From NCBI GenBank assembly GCA_015057585.1, contig SVEF01000002.1, positions 124,001 to 188,000 of the forward strand: a stretch of DNA of 64,000 nucleotides, written 5' to 3'. Made by a program: the position numbers and the translations under genes. This DNA is from Lachnospiraceae bacterium. Its GTDB lineage: Bacteria > Bacillota > Clostridia > Lachnospirales > Lachnospiraceae. Shown one piece after another: positions 44,755 to 53,022 of the stretch (the first letter of the stretch is position 1; each line of letters opens with the position of its first letter). Below the pieces are notes generated by a model. The model was not told the origin of the DNA and did no database searches. It worked only from the letters and a program-made list of their open reading frames with translations.

Positions 44755-45888
44755 ATGAAAACATCGGGTATGAAAACAAGAAAGATGGTTCTTGCATCTT
44801 TCTTTTTGGTTTTGGGAATTGTGTTACCGTTTTTTACGGGGCAGATTCCCGAAATAGGGAATATGCTTCTGCCGATGCATCTTCCGGTATTGCTTTGCGG
44901 TTTTATCTGCGGATGGCAGTACGGGCTCATAGTGGGGGCAATGACACCTTTGGTACGCAGTTTGTGGTTTGGTATGCCTCATCTTTTGCCGAATGCCGTT
45001 GGAATGGCAGTGGAACTGGGGGTATATGGTCTATGTGCGGGAGTACTCGGTCGGAAATTCGGCCGGAAACTGACCGGGATTTATCCGGCGCTTTTTCTTA
45101 CGATGATTTCCGGACGTCTGGCATGGGGCATGGCTTCTTTCGTTTTGTTCCGTATGCTGGGGAATTCGTTTACATGGAAAATTTTCTTCGCGCAAAGTGT
45201 GATCAATGCGGTACCGGGAATTGTGTTGCAACTGATACTGGTTCCTGTGATAGTCCGGCTGATTCCGCGGGAACATATGTTAAACATAAAGAACAGCTGC
45301 ATCCGGCGATTTGAGCCGGTGGTGACTGAAATACGCAGATTGCTGGAGGACCCGGAAAAGAAGATTATTTTAGTTGCAATTGACGGGAAATGTGCGAGCG
45401 GAAAATCTACGCTTGGCTATTATTTGAAGAACCGGTTTGATGCCAACCTGTTTCATATGGACGATTTCTTTTTGCAGAAGCATCAGCGTACGGAGGAACG
45501 TTTTGTACAGGTGGGCGGAAATGTAGATTATGAGCGTTTTAAGGAACAGGTGTTAACTCCGCTTTTGGAAGGAAAAGAAATTACTTATCAGCGATTTGAC
45601 TGTGGCAGTTTGGAATTGCAGGCAGCAAAGCAGATGAAACCGAAACGTCTGAATATTATTGAGGGATCATACAGTCAGCATCCTTATTTTGGTGAGGTGT
45701 ATGATTTGAAAGTATTTATGGAAATTGACCCGGAAAGTCAGTTGAAAAACATTGAAAAGAGAAACGGCGTGAAAAAATTGCAGATGTTCAAAGAAAAGTG
45801 GATTCCGAAGGAGACAGCGTACTTTGAAGCATTTGGTATTAAAGAAAAGAGCGACCTTGTGATTGCATGGACAAACTTGGTGCAGTGA
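44755..45888 (+). CDS. ECF-transporter S component fused to a uridine-kinase-like kinase
   Basis: A 377-aa fusion protein with AGGAGGT before the ATG. Residues ~8-172 have five to six membrane helices with the pattern LPMHLPVLLCGFICGWQYG, typical of vitamin-type ECF S components (substrate-capturing subunit). Residues ~200-377 are a P-loop kinase: DGKCASGKST (~210-219), FHMDDFFL and IIEGSYSQHP, as in nucleoside or uridine kinase families. The fusion suggests that a vitamin or nucleoside-like compound is captured and phosphorylated on entry. No EcfA or EcfT genes are nearby; shared modules elsewhere are expected. It is the last plus-strand gene before a terminator. Confidence 0.83.
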   Translation: MKTSGMKTRKMVLASFFLVLGIVLPFFTGQIPEIGNMLLPMHLPVLLCGFICGWQYGLIVGAMTPLVRSLWFGMPHLLPNAVGMAVELGVYGLCAGVLGRKFGRKLTGIYPALFLTMISGRLAWGMASFVLFRMLGNSFTWKIFFAQSVINAVPGIVLQLILVPVIVRLIPREHMLNIKNSCIRRFEPVVTEIRRLLEDPEKKIILVAIDGKCASGKSTLGYYLKNRFDANLFHMDDFFLQKHQRTEERFVQVGGNVDYERFKEQVLTPLLEGKEITYQRFDCGSLELQAAKQMKPKRLNIIEGSYSQHPYFGEVYDLKVFMEIDPESQLKNIEKRNGVKKLQMFKEKWIPKETAYFEAFGIKEKSDLVIAWTNLVQ

Positions 45889-45895
45889 AGAATAC

Positions 45896-45931
45896 GAAGC
45901 GATATACCGGAGTAGGCTGGTATATCGCTTC
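45896..45931. terminator. Intrinsic terminator between convergent genes
   Basis: GAAGCGATATACC (45896-45908) pairs with GGTATATCGCTTC (45919-45931), a perfect 13-bp stem, followed by ATTTAATT. Confidence 0.75.
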
Positions 45932-45943
45932 ATTTAATTGATG

Positions 45944-46834
45944 CTATCTGTTCATATCCAGGTCTATCACGTATTTCGTCCCGTCGAAAGTTTCCACAAC
46001 CGTTGGTGCATAATCAAAACCTGCAACGGATTTATCAGGCCAGATGCTGACCGCGGAACACTTATCCTTTGTCCAAGGGAATGTGGTGTCGTGTTTGTAC
46101 AACGTAAGAGCCTCTACGTGGAAAGAACGCATAAAGAGTCCCTGGTCCGTGTTTGCGAGAGTAATCTCCACAAAATCCTCACAGCGTTTACCGTTCCGGT
46201 CCACCTTTGTGTTTGGCGGGTAATCCAGAGCGGCATTAAACAGAAATGCGGTGTTGCGCCCGTCGGCATAGGCTCCTTTGACTTCCACGCGTACTTCGTC
46301 CCGGATTCCGCTGTTTTGACCTTCTACTGTCAGGACGGCATAATTATCCTCGGTGAGTGTTAATGACATGTTGTAGATGTCGTCCTTGGGAAGGATGACT
46401 TTGGATTCGTACCAGGTTGGTGTCGTTTCATTCAATGGTTCATACATGTTGTAGAAGACATGCCAGCCCCCGTTTCTGCCGGACCAGCAGAGACCTACGT
46501 CGACACAGTTTTGCCACCAGGAACCGGTTTTGTTATAAACATCAATGCCGAAGAAGGCATAGCCGTTGACAAATTTGCCGCTTGGCAGAACGGTGTTGAT
46601 TTCCATGTTGGCAATGTCTAACACCGCAGAGGCACCGGTATAGCCGAGATTGGAATAGACGGCAAAAGCGGGTCCGTCCGTATCGCCCATTTTGCCTTTA
46701 TTGGTGTAATCGAGCGTGGAAATGATGGTTTTTTTCTTGGTATCATCGATAGTTTCAGCCTCATTGTTTGCATCCGGACTGCCGCAGGAAGTGAAGAGAA
46801 GGCCGAGACAGAGCAGAAATAATAATTTTTTCAT
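45944..46834 (-). CDS. Lipoprotein of unknown function
   Basis: A 296-aa protein with signal peptide and lipobox (LLFTSC, Cys17). The mature part is rich in beta-type sequence with aromatic residues (GSWWQNCVDVGLCW, GGWHVFYNMYEP), reminiscent of a carbohydrate-binding or DOMON-like beta-sandwich; I cannot assign a family. No catalytic motif is visible. It faces the ECF-kinase gene across a terminator and forms its own unit. Confidence 0.65.
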   Translation of the reverse strand: MKKLLFLLCLGLLFTSCGSPDANNEAETIDDTKKKTIISTLDYTNKGKMGDTDGPAFAVYSNLGYTGASAVLDIANMEINTVLPSGKFVNGYAFFGIDVYNKTGSWWQNCVDVGLCWSGRNGGWHVFYNMYEPLNETTPTWYESKVILPKDDIYNMSLTLTEDNYAVLTVEGQNSGIRDEVRVEVKGAYADGRNTAFLFNAALDYPPNTKVDRNGKRCEDFVEITLANTDQGLFMRSFHVEALTLYKHDTTFPWTKDKCSAVSIWPDKSVAGFDYAPTVVETFDGTKYVIDLDMNR

Positions 46835-46966
46835 GATAGAAATCCCCTTTTTGTCTGAATGCCCCGATTATATCAAAATTCATACCGTATGTCAAAAGCA
46901 CGGTTCGTTGTAATGCGGAAGGTGAGAGAGTTTTTTTGGAGGGGGTGAATAGAGATAAAGCAGTGA

Positions 46967-46992
46967 CACTCTCAGGCGGAACTCTGAGAGTG
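46967..46992. terminator. Hairpin at the end of the ABC exporter gene
   Basis: CACTCTCAG pairs with CTGAGAGTG around an 8-base loop, about 20 bases beyond the exporter stop codon (minus strand). The T run is poor, so termination is likely partial. Confidence 0.5.
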
Positions 46993-47011
46993 CCATTTGT
47001 TATGTATGAGG

Positions 47012-48733
47012 TTATTGAGCGATGGTAAATAATGAGAAAAAGTAGTTTTTCTTAGCCATAAGCGAATTGAAGTCGCCTTGCTCTTCTACGGTGCCATTCT
47101 TGAGTACAATAATCTCATCATATTGTTGTAAAAGTTCGCGGTCTAATGCATGGGTGATAACGATGCGCGTGATATTCTTAAGACCAAGAATAGCGGAAGA
47201 AACGTGGTAAGCAGTTTCTGCATCTAAAGCAGCAGTCGCCTCGTCGACCAATAAAACCTGAGAGTTTTTCAACAGACTGCGGGCAATAGAGATACGCTGT
47301 TTTTCGCCACCGGAAAGACCGCTTCCGTTTTCTCCGCAAAGATACTCTTCCCCGTATTTTGCAATGAGCTCGGATAAGCCGGACTGCTCTATGGCAAGGT
47401 CAACCTCGTGCTTTGGAAAGGATGCAAACATCGTAATATTGTCCCGGATGGAAGCATTAAAAATGAACACGTTCTGCTGTATAACGGAAACCATGTCATA
47501 CAATGTCCGGGTGGTAATATCCCGTAGTTCTACTGTGTCGTAAAGAATACTGCCGGAGTAATTGGTATGGGATGCCATTAACAAATTCAGGAGGGTGGAT
47601 TTTCCGCTGCCGGAAGCACCCACTAACGCATAACTTTTTCCTTTTTCAAAGCGCAGGTTGATGTTTTCTAAAACGGGAGTATCTTTTTCATAAGCGAAGG
47701 AAAGGTTTTGCAAAGTAATCCGGTCTGTCAATATGTTCTTATCTGTAGTACCTTCTTCGCGGACATTTTCTTCCAGCGCAATGGCAAGCTTTTCTATTAA
47801 AGCTCTTGCAGCCTTACGCTCAGCAAGGCACTCCGGGATGGTGCTGATTGGATTAACAACATAATTGAGTAATTGCACGAAGGCAATCATGGAGCCGGCA
47901 GAAACGGCTTTTCCTGATAAAGCAAGATACGCCCCGATTAAAAATATGCCAATTTGGACGATGGCTCCGGCGGAAGCGGAAAGCATCTGTACCAGAATGG
48001 ACATTTTGCGCCGCAGACATTTTGCACCGGAAACTTCCCGGATTTTTTGCACATAGATGCGACAAATTTGAACTTCTGCCCGGAAGGATTTAATAACGGA
48101 GAATCCTGCCAGACTGTCTCGGAGGGTAGACATGTAGGTTTCATTTCGGTCGGAAACCTGTTTTTCTGCTTTGGCTACAAGATTACCCGTTGTGAGGGCG
48201 GCAACCAAAGGCAGCAGGGAAAGTGCAATGGAAATCAGTGTAAGTGTCGGATTATACCAAAACATCATGAACAGAGCGCCGAAAAAGATGACAATGCTGT
48301 CAATCATGAGAAACAGGTTGGCAAGGTAGTTGCTCTCAATGGAAGCTGCATCGTTGGAGAGTGCAGAGACATAGAGAGAAGTATTTTCAGAGGTAAATGC
48401 CTGGATGCCCTTCCTGGAAATCTTTTCAAAGACATAGGTTTTGTATTGCTCGATTGCTTTAGAGAGAAATCTTGGTTTGGAAAGATAGGCAAAACCAAAA
48501 GCAAGCAATTGAACAACAAGAACTCCGATAGCAAGTAGTGTTAGTTCTGTGAGCGTAAAGCCGACATCTGTACCGGTGGTTAAATCGATAACTTGCTGTA
48601 AAAGCCATGCAAAAGAAAGTTCGGCGAAGGTCGCTAAAACAGTTTGTACCATGGCAAGAAGAAAATAAATGCCGTTACCACGATAAAATTCTTTTGTATA
48701 GGGACGAATCGATATCTCAGTTGTTTGTTTCAT
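47012..48733 (-). CDS. ABC exporter, fused membrane and ATPase domains
   Basis: A 573-aa half-transporter. Residues ~20-310 contain six membrane helices; the ATPase domain follows with GASGSGKST (Walker A), QQNVFIFNASI (Q-loop), LSGGEKQR (signature) and LLVDEATAALD (Walker B) and a terminal switch His (VITHAL). It should work as a homodimer exporting a lipid, peptide or drug. Its start overlaps the end of the XRE-TPR gene by 17 bases, which suggests that the regulator controls the exporter. Confidence 0.92.
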   Translation of the reverse strand: MKQTTEISIRPYTKEFYRGNGIYFLLAMVQTVLATFAELSFAWLLQQVIDLTTGTDVGFTLTELTLLAIGVLVVQLLAFGFAYLSKPRFLSKAIEQYKTYVFEKISRKGIQAFTSENTSLYVSALSNDAASIESNYLANLFLMIDSIVIFFGALFMMFWYNPTLTLISIALSLLPLVAALTTGNLVAKAEKQVSDRNETYMSTLRDSLAGFSVIKSFRAEVQICRIYVQKIREVSGAKCLRRKMSILVQMLSASAGAIVQIGIFLIGAYLALSGKAVSAGSMIAFVQLLNYVVNPISTIPECLAERKAARALIEKLAIALEENVREEGTTDKNILTDRITLQNLSFAYEKDTPVLENINLRFEKGKSYALVGASGSGKSTLLNLLMASHTNYSGSILYDTVELRDITTRTLYDMVSVIQQNVFIFNASIRDNITMFASFPKHEVDLAIEQSGLSELIAKYGEEYLCGENGSGLSGGEKQRISIARSLLKNSQVLLVDEATAALDAETAYHVSSAILGLKNITRIVITHALDRELLQQYDEIIVLKNGTVEEQGDFNSLMAKKNYFFSLFTIAQ

Positions 48734-49796
48734 CGGTTATCTCCTTCCAGATGCTTTGCAAGGCACTGCAGGCATCCTTTGTTATATATTCTTCAATTGC
48801 CAAATAGGCGGTAGCACCCATATCGTCAATAGACATGGCGGCAAGGCTGCTATGGTAAAAGTTCATGCCCACAAAGGTACGGTATTCCGGAGCGGCATCA
48901 AAACGGTGGGCGGTAGCCAGAGCGTCCCGCAGGTACGCATAGGCAGAAGCAGTATCACCTCTGCGTTCTGAAATGTCTGCCATCATGGCAAGGAAAACAG
49001 CATCCACTTTGTCTAAGAATGTGATTACGGTAGTGTCACGTAAGCCCTTTGCAGCATTATATGTCCATTGAACAATTTCTAATGCTTTCTCATACCGGGC
49101 AAGCTGTATGTATGACTGGGCAAATCCCACTGTGATGCGCATAAGTGCTGCCAGGCTGCTGTAAAAACCGTCAGAAAGATAGGGAAGTGCTTCCTCAGGC
49201 TTGTGACAAAACTGAGCCAGAATCAGGCCAATCATAGCACTTTGGGAATTGTTTATATCGAGCTTTTTCAATAATTCTATAGATTTATCATACTGCTTTA
49301 ACCCGATGTAGCAGGTGGCAATGCTTTCCTGAAGCTCAGCAAGGGTTACGTTTTCATAAGGATTCTGATCGAAAAGCTGACAGGCACGTTCCAAAAGTTC
49401 AATACAACGGTGTGCGGCTTTTTCATCCTGGGTTGCCAATAAATAGTAGGTGCTGGATGCCTGATAAATCACCTTGAAATGGTTCGGATATTTTTGCAGT
49501 GCTTTTTCTGCCTCACGGGCACTCTCTGTAAGTTTTCGTTCGTTGCGCAGGGTCCGGATTCGATGGATTGCAGCGTCGACACCTCCTTTTTGGACTTCAT
49601 AGTCCAATAGGAAATCAACGGAAATTTCAAAAAAGTCTGCCAGTTCTACCAGCATTTTAATCTCCGGCATTGCCAATCCGTTTTCCCATTTATATACGGC
49701 ACCGGTGGTGACTCCCAATGCTTCGGCAAGCTGTTCCTGGGTGAATCCGCGACTCTTTCGCAGTTGCTTGATATTTTCGCTAAAATGAAGTTCCAT
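48717..49796 (-). CDS. XRE regulator with TPR-like repeats
   Basis: A 359-aa protein. N-terminal HTH (~5-60: FTQEQLAEALGVTTGAVYKWENG), then ~280 residues of TPR-like helices, as in Rgg, PlcR or RRNPP-type regulators that bind short peptides, though direct evidence for a peptide ligand is absent. First gene of a two-gene unit with the ABC exporter. A possible model is quorum or self-signal control of export. A divergent AT-rich region with AATGGTAGA repeats lies upstream. Confidence 0.83.
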   Translation of the reverse strand: MELHFSENIKQLRKSRGFTQEQLAEALGVTTGAVYKWENGLAMPEIKMLVELADFFEISVDFLLDYEVQKGGVDAAIHRIRTLRNERKLTESAREAEKALQKYPNHFKVIYQASSTYYLLATQDEKAAHRCIELLERACQLFDQNPYENVTLAELQESIATCYIGLKQYDKSIELLKKLDINNSQSAMIGLILAQFCHKPEEALPYLSDGFYSSLAALMRITVGFAQSYIQLARYEKALEIVQWTYNAAKGLRDTTVITFLDKVDAVFLAMMADISERRGDTASAYAYLRDALATAHRFDAAPEYRTFVGMNFYHSSLAAMSIDDMGATAYLAIEEYITKDACSALQSIWKEITDETNN

Positions 49797-49894
49797 TTGC
49801 TATTCCTCCGATGTGTTTGTTGGTTTTATTGTAGCAGATTTATGAGGAATGTCTACTTACTGATAGTACAAATGGTAGAAAAAATACTATACTA

Positions 49895-50233
49895 ATGGTA
49901 GAGATGGAAGGAAAAATATATATAGGAAAGGATTTTCCGGACGAATTTGTACACGGGAAAGACAAAACGGTGTTAAAAGGTCCTAATCTAAAAGCAAAGG
50001 CCAATATTACACAGGCGGTTGGTGAGTTGATTCAGATAGCTACAAATAAATCAAGTGCAGAAGATTATGGTGAGAAACATGGAAAGAAAGCCAAACTTGG
50101 TTGGTATAGATATGATACCAGACTGGCTTTGCCGGTGTATAATATTGAAGGGGAATTAGAGAGATATAATATATACAAAGTTAGAATGTTAGTGAGGCAC
50201 TATGGAATTAGCAACATATCAAATCACACCTGA
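49895..50233 (+). CDS. Small protein resembling the C-terminus of a phage MuF-type toxin
   Basis: A 112-aa reading frame without a clear ribosome binding site; ATG 49904 is an alternative start. The stretch AKANITQAVGELIQIAT and KLGWYRYDTRLALPVYN reminds me of toxin-like C-terminal domains attached to phage head-morphogenesis (MuF) proteins of Firmicutes, but this is from memory and not tested. The C-terminal end (HYGISNISNHT) overlaps the next gene and looks frame-shifted relative to that domain, so this may be a broken remnant. AT-rich compared with neighbours, suggesting acquisition. Confidence 0.4.
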   Translation: MVEMEGKIYIGKDFPDEFVHGKDKTVLKGPNLKAKANITQAVGELIQIATNKSSAEDYGEKHGKKAKLGWYRYDTRLALPVYNIEGELERYNIYKVRMLVRHYGISNISNHT

Positions 50234-50438
50234 ACAGAACGGGAACGGAACATATTTTTTTACAGATTGCGGACACTGGATGTTCTCTATTAGGGATCAG
50301 ATGGCATATCATGGATGTCTATGTCCGGGGTGCTTGTATAATGGCAAGAGTACTACATTGTACATTCGTGGTTCGGAAGAAGCAAAGGAATATATTAGAA
50401 AAACAGGAATAGCAAAATCCCAAAGACATTTTATATAG
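50202..50438 (+). CDS. Small Cys/His-containing protein of unknown function
   Basis: A 78-aa protein with GTGAGG six bases before the ATG. DCGHW and, 16 residues later, CLCPGC may form a small zinc-binding site. It overlaps the previous small gene by 32 bases. If that gene is a toxin remnant this could be its immunity partner, but there is no direct evidence. It ends 65 bases before the spoIIID start. Confidence 0.45.
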   Translation: MELATYQITPEQNGNGTYFFTDCGHWMFSIRDQMAYHGCLCPGCLYNGKSTTLYIRGSEEAKEYIRKTGIAKSQRHFI

Positions 50439-50446
50439 ATCTATCG

Positions 50447-50475
50447 TCATATCTTAAATTATTTTCTCATACACT
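50447..50475 (+). promoter_or_regulatory. Sigma-E-type sporulation promoter upstream of spoIIID
   Basis: The -10 CATACACT (50468-50475) matches the sigma-E consensus CATACAHT at every position. The -35 TCATATC (50447-50453) matches KMATATT at six of seven positions with a 14-base spacer, which is within the preferred 14-15. The predicted start of transcription is about 20 bases before the spoIIID ATG. spoIIID is a mother-cell sigma-E target in known spore formers, so sequence and context agree. Confidence 0.75.
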
Positions 50476-50503
50476 GTACAAACAGTAAATCACGGGTGAA
50501 ACC

Positions 50504-50656
50504 ATGAATACTTGCAGTGCAGTGAAGTATAGACAGATTGAGGAAAGGGCAGTGGAGGTGGCACAATACATTGTTGAGAATAATGCCACGGTCCGGCAGG
50601 CGGCAAAGGCGTTCGGAATTAGTAAGAGCACGGTACATGTGGAAGTAACAATATAG
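50504..50656 (+). pseudogene. spoIIID: 5' part of split spoIIID (codons 1-45, then 5 foreign codons)
   Basis: Codons 1-45 encode the N-terminal half of SpoIIID: IEERAVEVAQYIVENNATVR followed by the HTH segment SKSTVH. After the core GTACAT (50633-50638) the frame enters the inserted element and ends after five more codons (VEVTI) at TAG 50654-50656, giving a 50-aa peptide without the C-terminal region needed for DNA binding. The remaining 47 codons lie at 62515-62658 in the correct phase. SpoIIID controls many mother-cell genes in sporulation. In its present form the gene is inactive unless the element excises. The upstream ribosome site is modest (GGGTGA). Confidence 0.93.
50633..50638 (+). 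repeat. Left attachment core GTACAT (attL)
   Basis: Six bases shared with the right junction at 62509-62514. Left context is CACG before and GTGGAAG after. It marks the point where host codons end and element sequence begins. Confidence 0.85.
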
Positions 50657-50707
50657 AACGGAATAAGGGTAGAGTGATTTGGGTAATTGAATAGGGGTAA
50701 TGTGAAG

Positions 50708-50738
50708 ACACTTCCGGTAGAAAATCGGAAGTGTTTTT
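50708..50738 (+). terminator. Intrinsic terminator just inside the left end of the element
   Basis: ACACTTCCG pairs perfectly with CGGAAGTGT, followed by TTTT. It lies 50 bases after the truncated spoIIID frame and would stop sigma-E transcripts from entering the element. TATAAT at 50741-50746 follows at once and may be the -10 of the AbiH promoter. Confidence 0.8.
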
Positions 50739-50813
50739 GGTATAATGGAATACAATGTTAGGATTAATTTTGTGAAGGACATAGTAAGCGGATAAAGAAT
50801 AGGAGCATACATT

Positions 50814-52430
50814 ATGACAGACAATAAGCAGGAACAGAATATATTGGTGATAGGAAATGGTTTTGATTTATATCACTATTTGCCCACAAGATATATTGAC
50901 TTTATTAATGTGATTAAAAGATTGTTGGAATTAGACCATGAGCAAAGGTTACAAAGATGCTCTTATGTAAATTATATGTTTGGTGCAGGTAGTCCGTTAT
51001 ACAGTGATGAGCATATTAAAAAGTGTTATCAAATTCACGGAAACCGCATGAAAAGTGTCGAATTAAAGATGCAAAGAATTGAGAGATTGGTTGAAATATC
51101 AAAGGCTAATGTCTGGATAAGATATTTTTTGAAAATGTGCAGCCAAAATATAGGATGGATCGATTTTGAAAAGGAAATGGCACAAGTAATAAATGCTATA
51201 ACAAATTTCTTTGATCGTGTATCAAGTAACGAAAACAGTTTTTTGCAAAAAGGAATAAATATTGATGACAATGTATTATCAAGAAGTGATATAGATATTT
51301 TGATGAGAGTTCCATTTTATGAAGAACATGAAGAACGGCTAAAAGTAAAAGATGAGTTTTATGTAAGAGCTATTGAAGGAGAAAAAATATTAAGAATTGA
51401 TGAAACAAAAATTGTAAATGTGTTGGAAAAAGATCTCGAGGAGTTGGCAGAGGCACTGTGTATATATTTAGAGCAGTTTGTTCAAAGCATTGCAATAGAT
51501 AGAAACTCAGACAATCCACTTTTTTACAAAATTGATGAAGTGATTAATTTTAATTATACAGATACGTATTCTAGGTTATATTCGAAAGATACAAAGGTTT
51601 TTTACGTACATGGTAGTATGAATGAGATTGAAAATGGAATTGTGTTAGGCATTAATGCAGATAAAAGAGACCAAAGTAGTAACATGGATTTGCGATTTGT
51701 AAAGTTTAAAAAGTATTATCAACGTATTCAAAAAGGAACTTCTTTTCGCATTAGAAAGATGTTAAATGAAAACAACATAAATCACCTTCATATTGTGGGT
51801 CATTCTTTGGATATTACTGATAAAGACATATTAACGGGACTAATGCTATTTGAGAATACAATTACTACTGTGTATTATCATTCAGATAAAGCTAAAAATG
51901 AGCAAATTGAAAAGCTGATATTGCTGTTTGGTAAGGAAAAATTTGAGGAATTGCTTGACGATGAAAAAATAGAATTACAGAAATTACAAGATTTTAATGT
52001 AAGTAATTTGCAAGATACAGGTATGGAGGAATATGAACTGTATGAAGATGATTATTTTGAATACAGTATGCAACGTGATTGTAGAATCATTGAAGAAGAT
52101 AAATTCAGCGGTACCATTTTATGTGGGAATGAATTGGTAAAAGTAGGAGTAAGAGAAGAAGGGGGATTAGGATATGCGGAAATGGAAATTGTAGATTACT
52201 TTTTATGGCGTGTAGAGCGTTTTAATCATAGTGGGAAATATAAGGGTGTAGTAGTGGCAGATGATTTTTTTAATGATGATCGTTATGGGCCGGTTAGTGT
52301 GAGTATTAAGTATCTGATGCCAGAGGGCACTGATCGAGATATTACGGAAGAAGAATTAAAGAAATTATTAGATACTGAATTTAAGTGTAACCCTATGTTT
52401 GTTTATGAGGTGAAGTTTGATACTATTTAG
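50814..52430 (+). CDS. AbiH family abortive-infection protein
   Basis: A 538-aa protein. The N-terminus ILVIGNGFDLYH and the later FNYTDTYSRLY and HIVGHSLDITDKDIL are the conserved blocks of the AbiH phage-defence family; a Rossmann-like nucleotide-binding start is suggested by GNGFD. The C-terminal ~150 residues are acidic and extra compared with the core family. AbiH proteins stop phage growth by an unknown mechanism, often at the cost of the infected cell. First cargo gene of the spoIIID element; GGAG lies upstream (AATAGGAGCATAC). Confidence 0.83.
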   Translation: MTDNKQEQNILVIGNGFDLYHYLPTRYIDFINVIKRLLELDHEQRLQRCSYVNYMFGAGSPLYSDEHIKKCYQIHGNRMKSVELKMQRIERLVEISKANVWIRYFLKMCSQNIGWIDFEKEMAQVINAITNFFDRVSSNENSFLQKGINIDDNVLSRSDIDILMRVPFYEEHEERLKVKDEFYVRAIEGEKILRIDETKIVNVLEKDLEELAEALCIYLEQFVQSIAIDRNSDNPLFYKIDEVINFNYTDTYSRLYSKDTKVFYVHGSMNEIENGIVLGINADKRDQSSNMDLRFVKFKKYYQRIQKGTSFRIRKMLNENNINHLHIVGHSLDITDKDILTGLMLFENTITTVYYHSDKAKNEQIEKLILLFGKEKFEELLDDEKIELQKLQDFNVSNLQDTGMEEYELYEDDYFEYSMQRDCRIIEEDKFSGTILCGNELVKVGVREEGGLGYAEMEIVDYFLWRVERFNHSGKYKGVVVADDFFNDDRYGPVSVSIKYLMPEGTDRDITEEELKKLLDTEFKCNPMFVYEVKFDTI

Positions 52431-52487
52431 AAATACTTTTATAGAAAGTTTTTTACATTCGGAGAATAAATAGGATAAGAGGTTTTT

Positions 52488-52976
52488 ATGGAAAATGTCG
52501 AAATTATTTATAATCAATTAGAGGAAGCAATTTCTGTAATGAGAGAAGTTGCCCGGTGGGGCAGAGAGAAAGGATTTTGTGTATGGTTGGATGAGTGGCT
52601 GACACCAGAGGAATTGATTACGGAAGATGCAAAACCAGAGAACTTTTGTGTCGGAAAAGTAGATGGAAAGACAGCCTGTGCATTCATTTTACAGAAGAAC
52701 GATTCTGAATATTGGAAGGATTCGTCTGAGGTACAAGCAGTGTATTTACATAAACTATGTGTGAAAAGAGAATATGCACATAGAAATATGACAAGGCTGG
52801 TAGTAGAGGCAATTAAAGAGGAATGTCGGAAAAATGGTACTAAATATATACGTCTTGATACTGGGCTTGACGAGAAGGTTGTTAGGAAAATCTATTTGAA
52901 TGCTGGATTTAAAATCGTGGATATTATTGACCATAATAATGGTCGTTCTGTGGCTTTGTATGAGATGGAAGTGTGA
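52488..52976 (+). CDS. GNAT family acetyltransferase
   Basis: A 162-aa protein. The GNAT core is visible: VYLHKLCVKREYAH (beta4 to the acetyl-CoA loop), then IRLDTGLDEKVVRKIYLNAGFKIV. The usual Q/RxxGxG/A pyrophosphate loop is altered to REYAHRNM, so cofactor binding may be weak. Substrate unknown (small molecule or protein N-terminus). Monocistronic cargo gene between AbiH and DJ-1-like genes. Confidence 0.8.
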   Translation: MENVEIIYNQLEEAISVMREVARWGREKGFCVWLDEWLTPEELITEDAKPENFCVGKVDGKTACAFILQKNDSEYWKDSSEVQAVYLHKLCVKREYAHRNMTRLVVEAIKEECRKNGTKYIRLDTGLDEKVVRKIYLNAGFKIVDIIDHNNGRSVALYEMEV

Positions 52977-53022
52977 TTTTTAGAATACAATGAGAAAAAA
53001 TTTATATGGAGGGTGAAAAGAT

